Positions 24,142 to 36,851 of a stretch of 64,000 nucleotides of DNA are shown one piece after another. Made by a program: the position numbers and the translations under genes. This DNA comes from Atrichornis clamosus (taxonomy: Eukaryota; Chordata; Aves; Passeriformes; Menuridae). The notes below the pieces were generated by a model that saw only the letters and a program-made list of their open reading frames with translations, ran no database searches and was not told where the DNA came from. Numbering within the stretch: the stretch's first letter is position 1; every line of letters starts with the position of its first letter. The DNA lies in NCBI GenBank assembly GCA_013400975.1, contig WBMZ01010253.1:89646-153645 (forward strand). Direction: 5' to 3'.

Positions 24142-27100
24142 CCTTTTTCCCAGAATTGCTTCATTCTGAACTGCAACTCTTAAGCTTCTAAGAAAGCATT
24201 TACATTTCTTTGAGTAATACAATTTTCCACGTATTTCCTCTCCCTCTCTGTCCAGTTTTGCAGCAGCCTGAAACAAGAGCAGCAGCCTGTGAATTACCCG
24301 GGTCGAGGTGCTCTGTGTCACCCCGGAGCACATTCCCTTCATCCCTCCCTGCAGACACAAGGAACAATAACTCCCGAGCAGTGGCTGGTTCTTGGGACAC
24401 TGCTGATGCTCAGAACGCCCTTCTCTGTGAGCACTGATGAATTGATCAGTCCTGCAGCAGTCCTGCGTGTTGGACAAAACACATTTTCCACACTTTAGTC
24501 ATGGAGAAAAAGGAGACAGGAGCTACGGCCTCAGAAATCCATTCAGCTAAGCTGTCCTCTCAGACTCCTCACTGAAAGAAAATGTTTATCTGCACTCCTA
24601 CATCATGGAAGTCTTTACGGTTCTGTGCTGCCCCTGGCTTAAAGTATAACTTCAGGACTGTGGTAATTTATGGTGGTCTGCAGCGAAGCCCTCCAGGACT
24701 GAGATTATCTACAGGGTCTCCAAGACATCTGTTGTGTTCCCTACGTATGGAGTAGAAAATATCTGACTTGGGACTACACTACTTGGGGAGATATCCATAT
24801 TTATGAGCAGTAGCTCTATTTTAAAGTACTTACTTTCATTCCAGAACCCAAAGCCCTTGAAAACATTAATGTATTAATTACTCTGTACAATCCTCTTAAA
24901 ATATTTGGTAAATGAATAGTTTTCTGTACACAATGAGCCCTTAGCTACCCTTACAGAGCTGGGCAGTAGGAAACCCAATGGTAACTGCCCTTTCCTCCCT
25001 GATAACACTTCAGGCTTTACTCTGTCTTTAACCTTTGGATCTTCAGCCCACTCTGTCAAAGATTTTGAGACTGAAACACAGCTTGATTTCAGTGTTTAAA
25101 ACATCTGGATTTAGTTTGTATAAAAGAGTTAGAAATTGTCATTGGGATCGTTCATTCACAAAAAAACACCAGAGCAAGGTACCCAACACAGAGGATTTCC
25201 ACCTCATTCCCTTGGCAGGAGAGGGCTATTCCCACGTCACAGATCCCTGGCAGATCAGCAGGAACATGCTGAGCCTGATTGGAGAGGACATGACGTGAGA
25301 AGCCAAACTGGGAATGTCCGTAAGCACTTAGTGGTTTGTGTTTAATGTCAGACCACATTGCTAGTATGGAACAAAGATAATAGAGACTTGTAGGTGAAAT
25401 TGTTCCTTTTCCCAGGTTTAGTGAGCTTCCTGTCTGCTTCCAGAGAACAATGAAATAAGATGGAAATGTGTGGATTCTGCTCAGGGGCAATGCTGGCCCT
25501 TCTCAGGTTATTCACAGTTACTGTTTGTTATTACTCATATTAGTTACTGATCATCTCCAGGTACCTGTTGTGTTCTTCCAGCACCAGCCAACAAAATTCA
25601 AACCCAAACTGACTTGATGGTTTCACATCAGGATTCAAACTCTCTTTTTCTGCCTAGGGCAGGCAGCAAAGAACTAGAGCTCTCTGGATTATCTGGATGA
25701 CTGAGAAGCACTTTCTCATTACAGATTAATTTACTATGCTGGAATCCCAGCACACTCTGTTTTACCACCAGTGCTTTATGTAGGAGTTGGCAGGAACATT
25801 AACTCAGCTGTTGCCCCTTGGAGTGTTTGCCTCATTGGCAAAGGCAGGAATTCAGTGCTGGGAGCAGAGTTCAGGTCTGTGCCTTGGGATGCAGCAGCAC
25901 CAGCGCGAGGAGTGGGCTCTGAGGAACCTCCTGTGTGTTTGCACTGTCACGCAGAAAACATCTGCTGCAGGTCCTGCACGGAGGAGAGCGAGGACAAACA
26001 GCTGCCTACAGAACCTACCACTCCTTGTGACACTCACGGACCATCCCTGAAAAAAACTTATTTTAAAAATTTGACATTTTAAAAGTTCCCAGTATTTAGC
26101 ATTGAATCTCTGTTTAGTTCAGGAAGGCTAGCATTTTTTTTTAATATTAGAGCGTGCTGCATAAATAAACAGAATGGGCTTTTTGAAATGTTTTAGGTCA
26201 TCATTGTAACATCAGGCAAGGGTTTGTGATTGGCCTCGGAAATGGTTTTTCTTCAGCCTGGAAGCTCTTGCCAATGGAGCTGTCGTGACTTTCAGGTTGC
26301 TACAACTCTGCTTATTTGAAAAAAAGCTGTATTTCCAAAAAACACAGTGTAAAGCAAAGCTTTTGAACCACAACTTAGCTCCATTTTATTTTGCATGAAA
26401 AACGTGGTGAGGCTGCCTTAGCCTCCTTGGAAGTGAGTTAAGTGCAAACTCCAACCAGGCCCCTGCTTGACTGTAGCTTTGTTTTTCCAGTACAGGCAGG
26501 GAGAAAGGAGAAAGGCTTCCCCAGCTCCTGGCTGTGGTGCTAATGTCCTTAGTAAGGAATGAAGTTCCCAAAATTCCCACAGAGTAATACAGTAGATGTT
26601 TTGGTCTAAGGTCTTTAGGTTTTTGGGTAGTGCACACAAAGTTTATGATTTTCTTCCCTCACGTCTCTGGCTAAATTACGAAAATTCTGTAATAGGATCT
26701 GTTTCATTTTAAGACAATTCCAACCCGAATTTATGTGAGAAAGGTAAACTTTCTAAGGCTTCTTTCTATGTCTGTTTTGCAGCTTAGCTTCGGTAGGTTC
26801 CCTATCCCAAAGGCAAAACTGGGGTGGATGCACAGGAAGGGAAGAGGAGGGTGAAGGTTCCCACGCGGCTGGGACACGGCAGGACTGGGGCACGGGAGGG
26901 CGGGGGGCTGTGGCACCTGGAGGGAACAGGCACGGAGGAGAAAGCTTGGAATGTGGCTCCTGGGAGTGCAGCAGCGTGACAGCAACTGAGTGTATTTCCA
27001 GAGTCCTTTTTGAGTTTCGCAGCGTGCAGAGCTTGTTTGGCTGCTCTGGAGAGCTCCGAGGCATCCTGGCAGCAGCTACAGGCAGCTCCTGCGGATCTCC

Positions 27101-27229
27101 GCAGCAATTCCTACCGGGTTGATCACCAGTTGCTTCAAATGGCAACTGGGATGTGGGGTTTTTGTTGTGCTATATTTATCTAGTCGGAGGAAGAAAAGAA
27201 AGTAACATAACAGCTATGAGCAAAAACAT
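24142..27229. other. Unique non-coding interval
   Basis: No gene recognised. A GC-richer patch at 26820-27110 produces overlapping frames on both strands (130 codons minus, 26753-27145), with moderate CpG and no domain. Other frames here are short. An AATAAA occurs within CATAAATAAACAG near 26163. No repeat family recognised. Confidence 0.5.
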
Positions 27230-28330
27230 ATTTTTGGAGAGAGAAGTAATTTGCATTTTTAGCAACATTACATTGATGACATTTTTAGGGTTGTGAACAT
27301 TGGTAAATATCCTCAAACCTGTAAGGTTTTTAAAAGCTTGGGCACTTAAAAGTGGTAGAAATTTTTAACAATGTCTCAAAATGCCTGGTCATCAACAAGA
27401 AAGAGGGCATATCAAACAGGATTTAATGCTTTTGAAATGTCAAATAACACTGATGCCTTAAAACAATACGAGTGTTTTAACTTCTGTGGCATTTTAAAGA
27501 AGTTAACTTTGCAATTTTATTGGAGGATGTAATGTGCAATTGTTAAAACATCATCAAACTGATTGCTGTATTTGATTTAAAATGTCATATTCAGTACGGT
27601 GATTTTCCCTCATTAACATTAAACTTGGGGAACCATATGTTAAAACAATCCTGCCTATTGAATGAGTACACTCAGTTAAATAATATGAGCAGAAAAAATG
27701 GGAGACTTTCTACTAAGCACTTTTATCCCCATTTTAAAAATCCTCTAAAATTCATTAGGACAAACCTAATCCTGCAAATGGTAAATCATTCTATTTATAG
27801 ATTGCATGGCATTTTGATATTAAAATGCATAAAATCTGCCAATAGTTTAGAAATGAGGCATCAGCAAAGAGGATTATTGGTCTACCTAAATAATAATACA
27901 ACCATTAAGAGGATAACATTTTCCAATTGCAATTACATGCCTTAATTTTAAAGAAGCTATCATTTACAATAATTTGGCAGATTCAGTCCATATTTCTTTC
28001 ACAAATTTATTTCTTCATTATGCCTCAAAACAAATTTATGGTGCATTTATGTTTGTGAAGATAATTTGCTTAGTTTATTGTGAATGGAAATCAGTAATTA
28101 CATACAATCTCATTCTCTACAGACATAAAGTTAATTCATGGTAGTAATTTTACACAGAATATTAGCCTGTGTTAGTTATGATGAAAATGTTACTGTGGCA
28201 AATGCTCTATTACAGTATAATTTCCTTGGACTTGGTGCAAAGGAAATACTGACTTAGTAAATAACACTTAACTCATTGATTTTGTGATAATTTGGGGTGG
28301 TTCTCAAGATTTATTAATAATTATGGAAAA
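27230..28330. promoter_or_regulatory. Long AT-rich block resembling a conserved regulatory region
   Basis: Roughly 1.1 kb is evenly AT-rich, without poly-A/T runs or repeat signatures, and packed with homeodomain-type cores such as CAATTACA, TTAATTTTA, AGTAATTACAT and TTAATTCATGG. Neutral avian DNA of this length usually carries CR1 pieces or low-complexity tracts, so uniform unique AT-rich DNA suggests a conserved enhancer cluster. The evidence is textural. A 102-codon ATG frame lies within it at 27637-27945. Confidence 0.3.
27637..27945 (+). other. ATG-initiated 102-codon frame in AT-rich DNA
   Basis: The frame begins at ATG (MLKQSCLLNEYTQLNNMSRK..) and runs to a TAA at 27943-27945. In DNA of this composition a random frame meets a stop about every 14 codons, so 102 open codons is uncommon, though not decisive given the number of frames examined. 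The composition (Asn, Ile, Lys, Leu) mirrors the AT bias and no domain is visible. Splice signals at the edges are weak. Reading as conserved non-coding DNA is equally plausible. Confidence 0.15.
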
Positions 28331-29829
28331 AAATCCCTATCTGGGCCTAAAATCAGAATTTCTTTTGTGAGTGAGGAGTGGAAGCTTATGGAAAAATAAA
28401 CACTTGAAGAAGTCCAGCAGCAGAGATGCACTGCCAGATTCTAGAAGTGAGTCTGTGATGCTGGTGATGAAAGCAATAGATCCCATTCTCCAAGTAATTT
28501 AAATGGAATCTCTTGATCTAGAGATGTAAAATGGCCAAGGCTAAATAAGATGTCTGGAGGCAATGATTCTGTGTTAACATTCAAGACAAATTTTTTGTTA
28601 TAACCAGTCTTTCCAAGCACGCGGCGTCTGAGCCTGAGCCTTTTGTGGCACATACTAAAGGAACTTATATTAAGGGGGAAAAAAAAAAGAAAAAAAAAAA
28701 GGGATGTCTTATTTTGCTGATATCCTGGATATTTGCCCAGATGTGCAGTAGTTCAGTGTACACCTAAATGCTTTGCCCTGGACATTTGGGTTGACAGTGA
28801 ATTCCCACAGTTCTTGGATGGAGATTCCACCTAAGAAGTGTGAGAGAAAACCAAATTATTCCTTTTCTCCTCCACCCATCCCACCCCAGGAAAAACTGTT
28901 GAAACACAAACATTTCTCAGGGGAGGGGGAAACAACAAAGGAATAAGTGACCTTTTCTTTAATAGCATTGCAGGGCTCTCTGCACTGTTGCTCTGGCCTT
29001 TGGATGTCGTGGTATCCAAAGGCAGGACTTTGTGCCAAGCTGTCATTTGCTGTACACTGAAGCAAAAAATTCATTAAGCTGCTCTGGGAATTCTAATTTC
29101 CTTAGTTTTCTGAAACAGTTAAATAAGGATAATTTGCCGTTTTGGAATGAACTTCCTTGGGGATTGGGTAGTTGCAGTCCTCCAAATATGATGTTACAAG
29201 AAAGCATTGCACTCCCAGCTGAACAGAAGGAACACAAATCTGTAATTAGCCTTTATATCACAAAATGTATGAAAATGTTATACACTGTAAAATATCCGCC
29301 ATCTCATTAAAAGTAAATGAGGTTTGGCAAACTCTGGATCTTTCGAATAAGATTATTACCAAAGTGTTCCTGCTGTTAAGAATTTTTAAAGGGATCTTTG
29401 ATTTCAAGGGCTATTGTAAGTATTGCTATGTGTAATCCATAAATTGTTATTGCATAGGATTTATGGAAGTATTTAGACTGAACTTGCACTTGAAACAAAG
29501 AATGTGAAGCTCTCATGGCTTTTGAAAAAGTTGATTTTCATCTTTCCAGCTGATGTCACAAAGTACTTCTGACCCTAAGTACTGCTATCAAAAATAGGGA
29601 ATTCCCAAGTGAGGAGCTCCTGGAGTCTGCACCACCTTTCAGACGTTCAGCTGAAAACCCGCACCTGATGCCAGTGCACCACGCTGCCCTCCCTAAAGTT
29701 AGAAGGGAACCTGGTGGAAGGAGCAGCCAGAACAGCATCACTGGAGATGAGTGGCTGAAGGGGCTGAATTGCACAAGTTTGCAATGGAAGGGGCTTTGTC
29801 CCAGCCACTGAGACTTGTTTGTTCTCTCA
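28331..29829. other. Non-coding interval, A-rich run at 28679-28700
   Basis: No gene recognised. The A-rich run reads A10-GA10 approximately and is not preceded by a recognisable retrocopy. Frames on both strands at 28831-29310 are short and unrelated to known proteins. Confidence 0.5.
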
Positions 29830-30152
29830 TCACAGAATCCCTGAGGCTGGAAAAGCCCTCCCAGCCCACGGAGTGCAGGCCGTGCCCCATCGCCACCTTG
29901 TCCCCAGCCCAGAGCTCTGAGTGCCATGTCCAGGCCTTCCTGGGACACCTCCAGGGATGGGCACTCCAACACCTCCCTGGGCAGCCCCTGCCAAGGCCTG
30001 GCCACCCTTTCCAGGGAGAAATTCCTCCTGCTGTCCACCCTGCCCCTCCCCTGGCACAGCCTGAGGCCGTTCCCTCTCCTCCTGTCCCTGTTCCCTGGGA
30101 GCAGATCCCAAATCCCCCCCTGGCTGCCCCCTCCTGTCAGGGGCTTGTGCCA
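29830..30152 (-). mobile_element. CR1: CR1 LINE 3' fragment, GC-rich subfamily
   Basis: On the plus strand: TCACAGAATCCCTGAGGCTGG, 'catcgccaccttgtcccca', 'gagtgccatgtccaggcct', 'cacctccagggatgggcac', 'ctcccctggcacagcctga' and 'cccctcctgtcaggggctt', in the order expected for the antisense 3' end of an avian CR1. The 153- and 160-codon frames across it on the two strands come from this GC-rich stretch and are not genes. It is 5'-truncated. Its subfamily differs from the copies at 45.3 and 61.4 kb. Confidence 0.92.
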
Positions 30153-33100
30153 TCAAAAAATACTGCTTCTTTTAAAGGAAGTTTAAAAAATTGTATGCTT
30201 GGGTTTGTTTGAGGGGTTTTTTAGATCAGTATGAAATGAATTCACTCTTGCAAGAGCAAAGTCCTTTTTTTAGCTTAAAACCTCATCTTTTCTACTTTGA
30301 ATAGAGATAGTGTTTCAGGAGTTTGGGTTTGTTGGGGGTTTTTTGTGTGTGTGTGGTTTTTTCTTGTTTTAGCTTTTTTTGTTTGTTTGTTTGCTTTGTT
30401 TGTTGGGGGTTTTTTGGGATTTTTTTCCCTCCTTTTCTTGTCTTGTATTTCTTGTGTATCATGTAAAATACAGTTTTATGGCAGAGATGGCCTGTACTGG
30501 GCTCAGGCTGTTACTGTCTGTCTGAGTCATTGATTTTGTTTGGAACTTCTAAGTGCTCCTGGAACACAAATGAAGAATAAACATTATATTCTGTATCTGT
30601 GCATTCTCTTCCAGTAAGCTCTTAAAACTGTTAAATCATGCACAAATATGCATAACACCTAGCACAGAGAGCCTAATATTAATGGTTATTTTCTGCTTTT
30701 GCAGAAGAAATAAATAGTACCAGTAGCCAGCTGCTTAATAACCTGGCATTTGGGCACAGCATAAAACTGATAAGCCAACAACTGATCCAAAGGTAGAATT
30801 TTTTATTTCATGAAATAATGAATTAACAGCAGCAAGTTTTCAGTCTGTTGTATTGTCTGTCACCTTCTCAGTCTTCCCTTTGTGCTTAGAATTTGAGCCT
30901 TTATATGGGAGATTTGAATGGCTGAGGGAAATATCTTTAAGTGAATTTGCCCGAGACCACTTTCTGTGCAAGTGTTAAGCCTGAGAATTAAAAGAGTGAA
31001 TATCACCTTGGTGGAATCAAACAGAAACCTTAAAAAACCCCCTAAAGTTAGAAGATTTGTCTTATAGGAGTTTATATGTGTATGTATAAAAACAGATATA
31101 CTGAGATATTTTTTGGTTTCAGATTCCTGATGAGTTCTGTATTTTGCCAATAGGAATGAAATCCCAAGAGCACAATATTCTGCTCCATTTCTAGGGGAAA
31201 TATTGAGGTGGCAGATGTCACTCTGTTCCTTAAATCGTCACAGTCAGTGGCCTTTTTTTCATCCAAACTCCTACATTGCTGCATATTCAGAGTTCTTAAG
31301 ATGTAAGGTTGTCTTTGAAAGGAATTTTATGTATATAAGTATATACACATTTAGTAAAAACTAGATAAAAAATCATGTAAATCAGAATATCTCAAGGGGA
31401 AGACAAAAGCAATTGGCAACTGCAACATGTCATTCCAGAGTAACTTTTTGTTCAAAGAAATACTTGTATTATTAGTTCAAAATTAACTCAGAAGTGAGTA
31501 TTACTTTGAGGAAAGGCTGCATGGACTTTGAAATGATGCAGCAGAGCATCAAAACAGTCACAAAAATGGGTTGTGATGATGTGGGTGCCAACAGATCTAG
31601 CTCCTCCTAAGGAGATCTTTCAAATACAGTGATTTTTTTTTAACAATTACAGAATAGACTTCTTATAACCAAAAAGTAGTTCAAGAGAAACAAAATGAGA
31701 CTTAGTCCACCTCTGCTGTGATCAAAAGATTTAGCATTCTGAAGTATTCATTTCACCTTCTGAAGAAAAATAAAAAAGTAAGGAAAAACTCTGTAGAATG
31801 ATTGAAATTAAATTTTCAGGCTATTAACAACTTTAAAAATGGAATCGTGACACAAAGTTCATTTCCTCTTGCTTCTCATTTTCAAATGAAGTACAGTAAT
31901 TTCTACTGAGGTAGGAGGATTTTTTTCAGGAAATGCTTTGGAATGAGCACGCTACAGTTTGTCCGGGAATCCAAATGAAGGCAACTTTGTTCTATCCCTG
32001 TTTCTGCTGCAGCTGTAAGAGCAGCAGTGCTACCCCAACTTCTCCAAACTAGGGGGAACTGGAAATACTCCACTGGGTCGATTCCAAAGTTGTGGAACTT
32101 GCAGGAGTTTTCTCATCCCTTTCACTTCCACGTTGTCTGTTGGGGTCGGGCTGATTTGTGAGCAGGCTGTGCTGTGCTGCTGCAGCCCCTGGTAACCTCG
32201 GCCACGGATCAATGTGCTAAACAATGAGCAATCAGCACCAAACGGATGGGCTGTGCCCAGAGAGTTTCAGATCCAAGTGCTGAAAATGCATAACTTAGCT
32301 GCCATTAAATGCGTCCTCCAGGAAATACTGCCTGGCAGCGCTGGGCAGATTAGTGACAGGAATTCCTGTTGGGTATCACTGAGCGCACAGGAGCCACATC
32401 TGGCTCCAGGAGCCCCGTGAAGTGCACAAATGGCTGCGGGCTGGCAGAAGCTCTGGCAACAGCACCACGGCTCCCTGGCCTCTTTTCATCCTCTTGCGAG
32501 AGGCTCCAGCCCCAGTGGAGCTGCTGACCCGACACAGGTGCTGTGTTCTGCTGCTGCTCTCCCTGAAAGACATTCTGTAATGAAGTCGCTCACAAAGGCA
32601 ATGGGTTTTGATGTAGTGAATCAGAGGATTGCAGAAAAAGACAAAATCATTCGTGTTAGTTCAAAGAGGAGTGTGCCAAAAGAGCAGTTTCAGCTGCAGG
32701 TACACAGAAGCCTTGCTGCCTCACAGACACTTTGACTTTCATTAGTTTATTGATTGCTTCCAACTGTTGCAGAAGCAGTTTTGGGCTGGAGGCTCTGGCA
32801 TTGTGAAAGGGCTGTTTGATTGCTAACAATTTAGGAATTCTGGTGGCTAGCAGAATGAGCAACCCCAAACTGAGACTTTTTGCTGTATTATTCAGGAAGG
32901 AAGGGGATCTAAGATGAATATGCACAGGTTTTGGCCACACACACGTTTAGCAGGGAGCCAGAGTGCCCAAACACTGTGACAGCCACTGTCTGCTCGGGTG
33001 GAGAATTATTTAAAGAGAAAACTGGCACTAGGGGAGAACCTGACTCCCACTGACTTCATTGAGACCTGGAATATTTCCTTGGGAGGTTGTGAACCAGCCA

Positions 33101-33377
33101 TTCCCCCATTCAGAAGGTGGAGGCACACTTGGATATTCTGCAGCTACTGTTCAACTGCTTATGTCAGCTTTATTATTTATTAGGGGTTGGGTACACACTC
33201 AGCTTCCCACGTGGTCGGAACCCAAGTGATGACAAGGCTGATTTTTGTGTGGTGTTGGAAGGTTCTAGAAGCAGTGCAAGGTCAGAATTTAGGGGTTCAT
33301 GCCTGTGTCCATCAATAAAAGCATTTTACTGGTTTTGTGGCACACTGCAGGGTTATGTAGATTCCCATGGAGTTGTG
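30153..33377. other. Unique non-coding interval with a G/T tract
   Basis: No gene recognised. A G/T-rich low-complexity tract at 30321-30427 is listed separately. The 31300-31900 stretch is AT-rich and repeat-free. The GC-richer patch at 32320-32580 gives chance frames on both strands. Confidence 0.5.
30321..30427 (+). repeat. G/T-rich low-complexity tract
   Basis: About 105 bases are almost entirely G and T on the plus strand, including TGTGTGTGTG, GTTTGTTTGTTTG and two GTTGGGGGTTTTTTG motifs. The 78-codon frame through it is a translation of the low-complexity sequence. G runs are separated by long loops, so stable quadruplex formation is uncertain. Confidence 0.85.
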
Positions 33378-33495
33378 AAGGAGCTGAGGCAGCAGAACCA
33401 GTTTATCTGCACCAGTGAAGGGATTTGCCCAAGCAAAAAAACCAAGCCCAGGTGTCTCCTAAAAGCAGGGCATTATACTATGTCAAGGAACTCTA
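33378..33495 (-). repeat. MIR-like ancient SINE remnant
   Basis: The plus strand shows, in order, strings like the complement of the tetrapod MIR (CORE-SINE) element: AGGAGCTGAGGCAGCAGA (family 'aggaaactgaggcacaga'), GGGATTTGCCCAAGCA (family 'gacttgcccaaggtca'), and AAGCCCAGGTGTCTCCTAAA (family 'gaacccaggtctcctgact') followed by GCATTATACTATG (family 'gctctttccactatg'). Each match is imperfect, but order and spacing agree. A 147-codon plus frame covers this piece and is not taken as a gene. MIR copies in birds are very old. Confidence 0.5.
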
Positions 33496-36400
33496 GGGGA
33501 CCTTGTTACTGCCAGGATCAGAAAGGGAAATTGCAGATGATAGAGGGATATAAAAACTGAAGTTTGCAATGTAGGCGCCCAAGCCCTGTCTCCCAGCTCA
33601 GTCCGTAGCTGGGAACGTGAGCCTCTCTGAGTGGCAGCTTCAGAACTACTGTTACAAACCAGTAATTGGTTTTCCTTCTCTTACCAGACCTGCAGACTTT
33701 TCTTGGACAAGGCCAGGTTTCCTGCAGGCCACAGGCAGATTTAAAATCAGTAAAATGGAATCTATTTTTTTCTTTTTTTTTTTCTGCGGCTTGTTTAGAT
33801 TAACTTTTTTATGTCTAAGGCTATTCTATGCACCAAAATTTTGCTAAAGGTGTTTTGCTCTCCTGCTTGAGAATTTCAGGCTAGACATTAGTTGGGAGTA
33901 ATGTCTTAAAGCTGGTATTGCAAGTGAATAAAAGAGATGGTCCATCTCTGAGCCAGGATTCACCTGAGGAGTTTGTGAAATACCTGGAACAATAAGCCTA
34001 GTGTGATTTGGGACAGTTTCTAAATACTGTTGCAGTAAAAACACTTACTAACAGATCTGCTCGGGGGCACACCCTTCTCTTTCCCTTCTGTGTGCAGGCG
34101 CAGGAGCTCGTCCTGTAGGCCAGGGATCTTCCTTTTCCACATTCTGCAAACCATGTGTGATATCTCTGTGCCAGCCTGAGAACTCCAGACAGCCTTGTCA
34201 TACTTTAAACTTTGCTGCACCACTCAGGGTTCTCAGTGAGACTGAAGCGAGTCTCCAGAGGCTGATACAACCCTTATTATGTGACTGATTCCTCCACAGA
34301 ATGCAAACATTAGTCCTAATGACGACTAAGACTGTGAATAGGCCATTATTGTACATTTTTCCAGGGGTCTGTTGTGCTGGAGAATAATAAAAGGGCACTG
34401 GAAAACAGATATCATCCAAAGAGTATAGAACTGTGTTCTAAATAGCCCACAGCAAATGCTGAGTAATCTGGTAAGTCCTAGGTTGTGATGAAAGCTGGAA
34501 CATTTGGTGTTGGTGGCACAGCACTGACAGGAGTCTGGGGGCTGCTGGGCTGGCAAATGCTGAAGGACCAAGCTTGGAGCTGTCACAGAGACGGCAGTCG
34601 TGCAGACCAGCGCTGTGATCCCAGGCCAAGGCTCTCTGATCCTCCCTGTCTGGGTTGTAAACTCTTGAAAGTGGGGATTGTCTCCCAGGCTGCCTTCAGT
34701 CACTGTCCCAGCCCCTGCTGGGTCAGTCCTGCCCGCAGTGCGTGGGATCACTCAGTGGGGCTCTCGGCTGCCTGTGAGCTGTGCCAGGGTGAACCCTGCT
34801 GCCCATCCTGCACCCAGGGAGAATTGGCAGGGACCCTTCTGGTTCACAGCGCACTTTTATTTCCAGGGCAGGTGCCATTCACACAGCAGGGTGTGTGGTT
34901 TGAGTGGAGCCTCATGGCGTTACCCGTGTGTGGGAGGGCCCCTGTCTGCTCTTCTCAGCTGAGCTGGGGGCTGAGTCCTTCAGAGCAGGCTGGGGCCCTC
35001 GACTCACTGTGATGCATCAAAGGCGTCCAGAAGACCCGAATAGACACATTCTGACAGTATCACTCTGTGAAACCTGAAGCTCTACCTACGTCGTCTTTTT
35101 TTTTTTTTTTTTTTTTAGGTTTCTAAATAATTACATATTGGAGGGGAAAAAAAAACCTAAAGAAAATCAAGGCAACAACATTTAGCTCCTTACAACTTGC
35201 CCTTCTCTCTGTCTGGGCATTAAGAACAGGAGAGGGGTCCCAGGGATTTCAGTTTGCTTAGTGCAAAGCATAAATACTCATCTGATCTTCATTTGTGCTG
35301 CTGGAAACTTTTTTGAAGACTATCCCTCGCTGCTTCCCCTGCACAGAGACAGATCTTCTTTGTCTGGGAGCCTCAGCCTTGGCACGGAGTTTCTAAGCCT
35401 TCTGCCTGAGTATTGGGAGCTTTCAATCTGCAGCATGCTGCACTAATGCTGCTATTTACTGTAATGCACGGGGAGCCAAGAGGCTCCTGCCTCATCACAG
35501 CAAAATGTACTGTCTCTGTAACGCAGGGTATTGCTGCAGCATCCGCAATAAATAGCCTCGTCCTCTGCATTTTGAGGGAGGCTCTGGCAAAAAATAAGGC
35601 AAGGGTGTCACTGTTTTCCTCTCTCATTTTGGAATCGTGTCATCGATGTCAAGACCTTTCTGCAGTATCAGAGATTTGTTTGGGTTTAGTGGGGAGATGA
35701 AATATGTACAAATACTCAGAGGAATTCACACTCTTGTTTCATCACTGAAGCCCTTGCTTCTCTCAGGTCTTTAAATGGAGTTTGACCAATTTATATAGTG
35801 GCAACAACAATTTTTTATAAAGCTCTGAAAAGATTTTAAAAAATATTTTAGCCATCTTTATTATTTCTTTTAGCAGAACTGTGCTTTTTAAGGGGATGTC
35901 CTGCTTGATAATCCCTCAGGAGATGTAACTATTAGCTTGGAAAAGCAGAAGAATAACACAGTCTTCAGGTTTTGGCATGTACGTTTGATGTCACCTGCTT
36001 AAAGGCAAATCAAGATAAACAAAGATAAATTATTCAGGCCAAAGCTGTCCTTTCTGTCTCTGGCATTAGTGAAAGAACACAGGCCCAGCTCATACCCTGG
36101 GACCAGGCAAACTTGTATTGTCACTGTTGTTAATATTGGTGGAGCTTTGTTAGTCCCTGGGCTGCAGTAAAAGCAAGATTGCAGCTAAGCTGGCGTTACT
36201 AAGTGGCAGAAAAAACAAGCTAGAGTGGGAAAAGAAGGAAGAATTCAGGAAAATTACATAAAGGAGAGGCTGACAGGACTTAATATCTCATATTTCAAAT
36301 TTGAGGAATAACCAGATCTGGCAACATCAGGTGCGTTCAACATACATTGATGGGAAACAAGACTGCAGTGTCAGGGCTTTATGCTGCAGGGCTTGCCTGC

Positions 36401-36851
36401 CTTCGCTTTTTATATTTCTTGTTGTGTGTTGTGTTTTTCAGATAAACAGTGTCTCCCAAAAGCTTGGCTTTTCCCAGATTTAGCCAATCAGAACTTATTT
36501 CAGTGCTTTTATAATGGGCCTCCCTCCCAATTTCAAAACCATTTCACCCCCGTTGCCTTGCACCGTCTGATTGTACAAAGTGCCTTCCTTTCTCCTGCTT
36601 TCCCAACCACACAACTGAATTTGGCTCCGTCTGAACATGTTTGGTGTGCGTTAACTCTCACACCAAATGAGTTCAAATGAGATAAGAGGAGTATCTGGAA
36701 GCGTGGGCATTGAACTGAGAGCTCTGGATGCTGGACTGCATCCACCCCACCTGTGCTCAGTCAGGTTGGGTAGGACTTGTGGGAGTCCCTGGTGATTTCT
36801 GAAACACAGAGCAGGATCCAGGTTGGAGTTAACAAACTGCATTAAACGTGC
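33496..36851. other. Unique non-coding interval, poly-T at 35096-35116
   Basis: No gene recognised. The plus frame at 34485-35012 (175 codons) is among the longest in the window but lies in a GC-richer patch, overlaps a 141-codon minus frame and has no domain. A 21-base T run sits at 35096-35116. The phrase TTGTAAACTCTTGAAAGTGG near 34658 resembles an old dispersed-repeat phrase but is too short to assign. Confidence 0.5.
35096..35116 (+). repeat. Poly-T run, 21 bases
   Basis: An uninterrupted T run followed by AGGTTTC, so it could also serve as the pyrimidine tract of an acceptor at 35118. No exon-like frame follows. Confidence 0.9.

Noticed and set aside
26753..27145. 130-codon minus-strand frame
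   Set aside because: GC-rich patch with overlapping frames on both strands; Pro/Ser-rich composition without a domain.
28679..28700. A-rich run as the tail of a processed pseudogene
   Set aside because: No coding-like sequence precedes it and no flanking duplication was seen.
29556..30212. Frames of 153 and 160 codons on opposite strands
   Set aside because: Both run across CR1 3' sequence and are repeat translations.
33117..33560. 147-codon plus-strand frame
   Set aside because: Overlaps the MIR-like remnant and has no known domain.
34485..35012. 175-codon plus-strand frame
   Set aside because: Lies in a GC-richer patch with few stops, overlaps a 141-codon minus frame, and has no splice context or domain.
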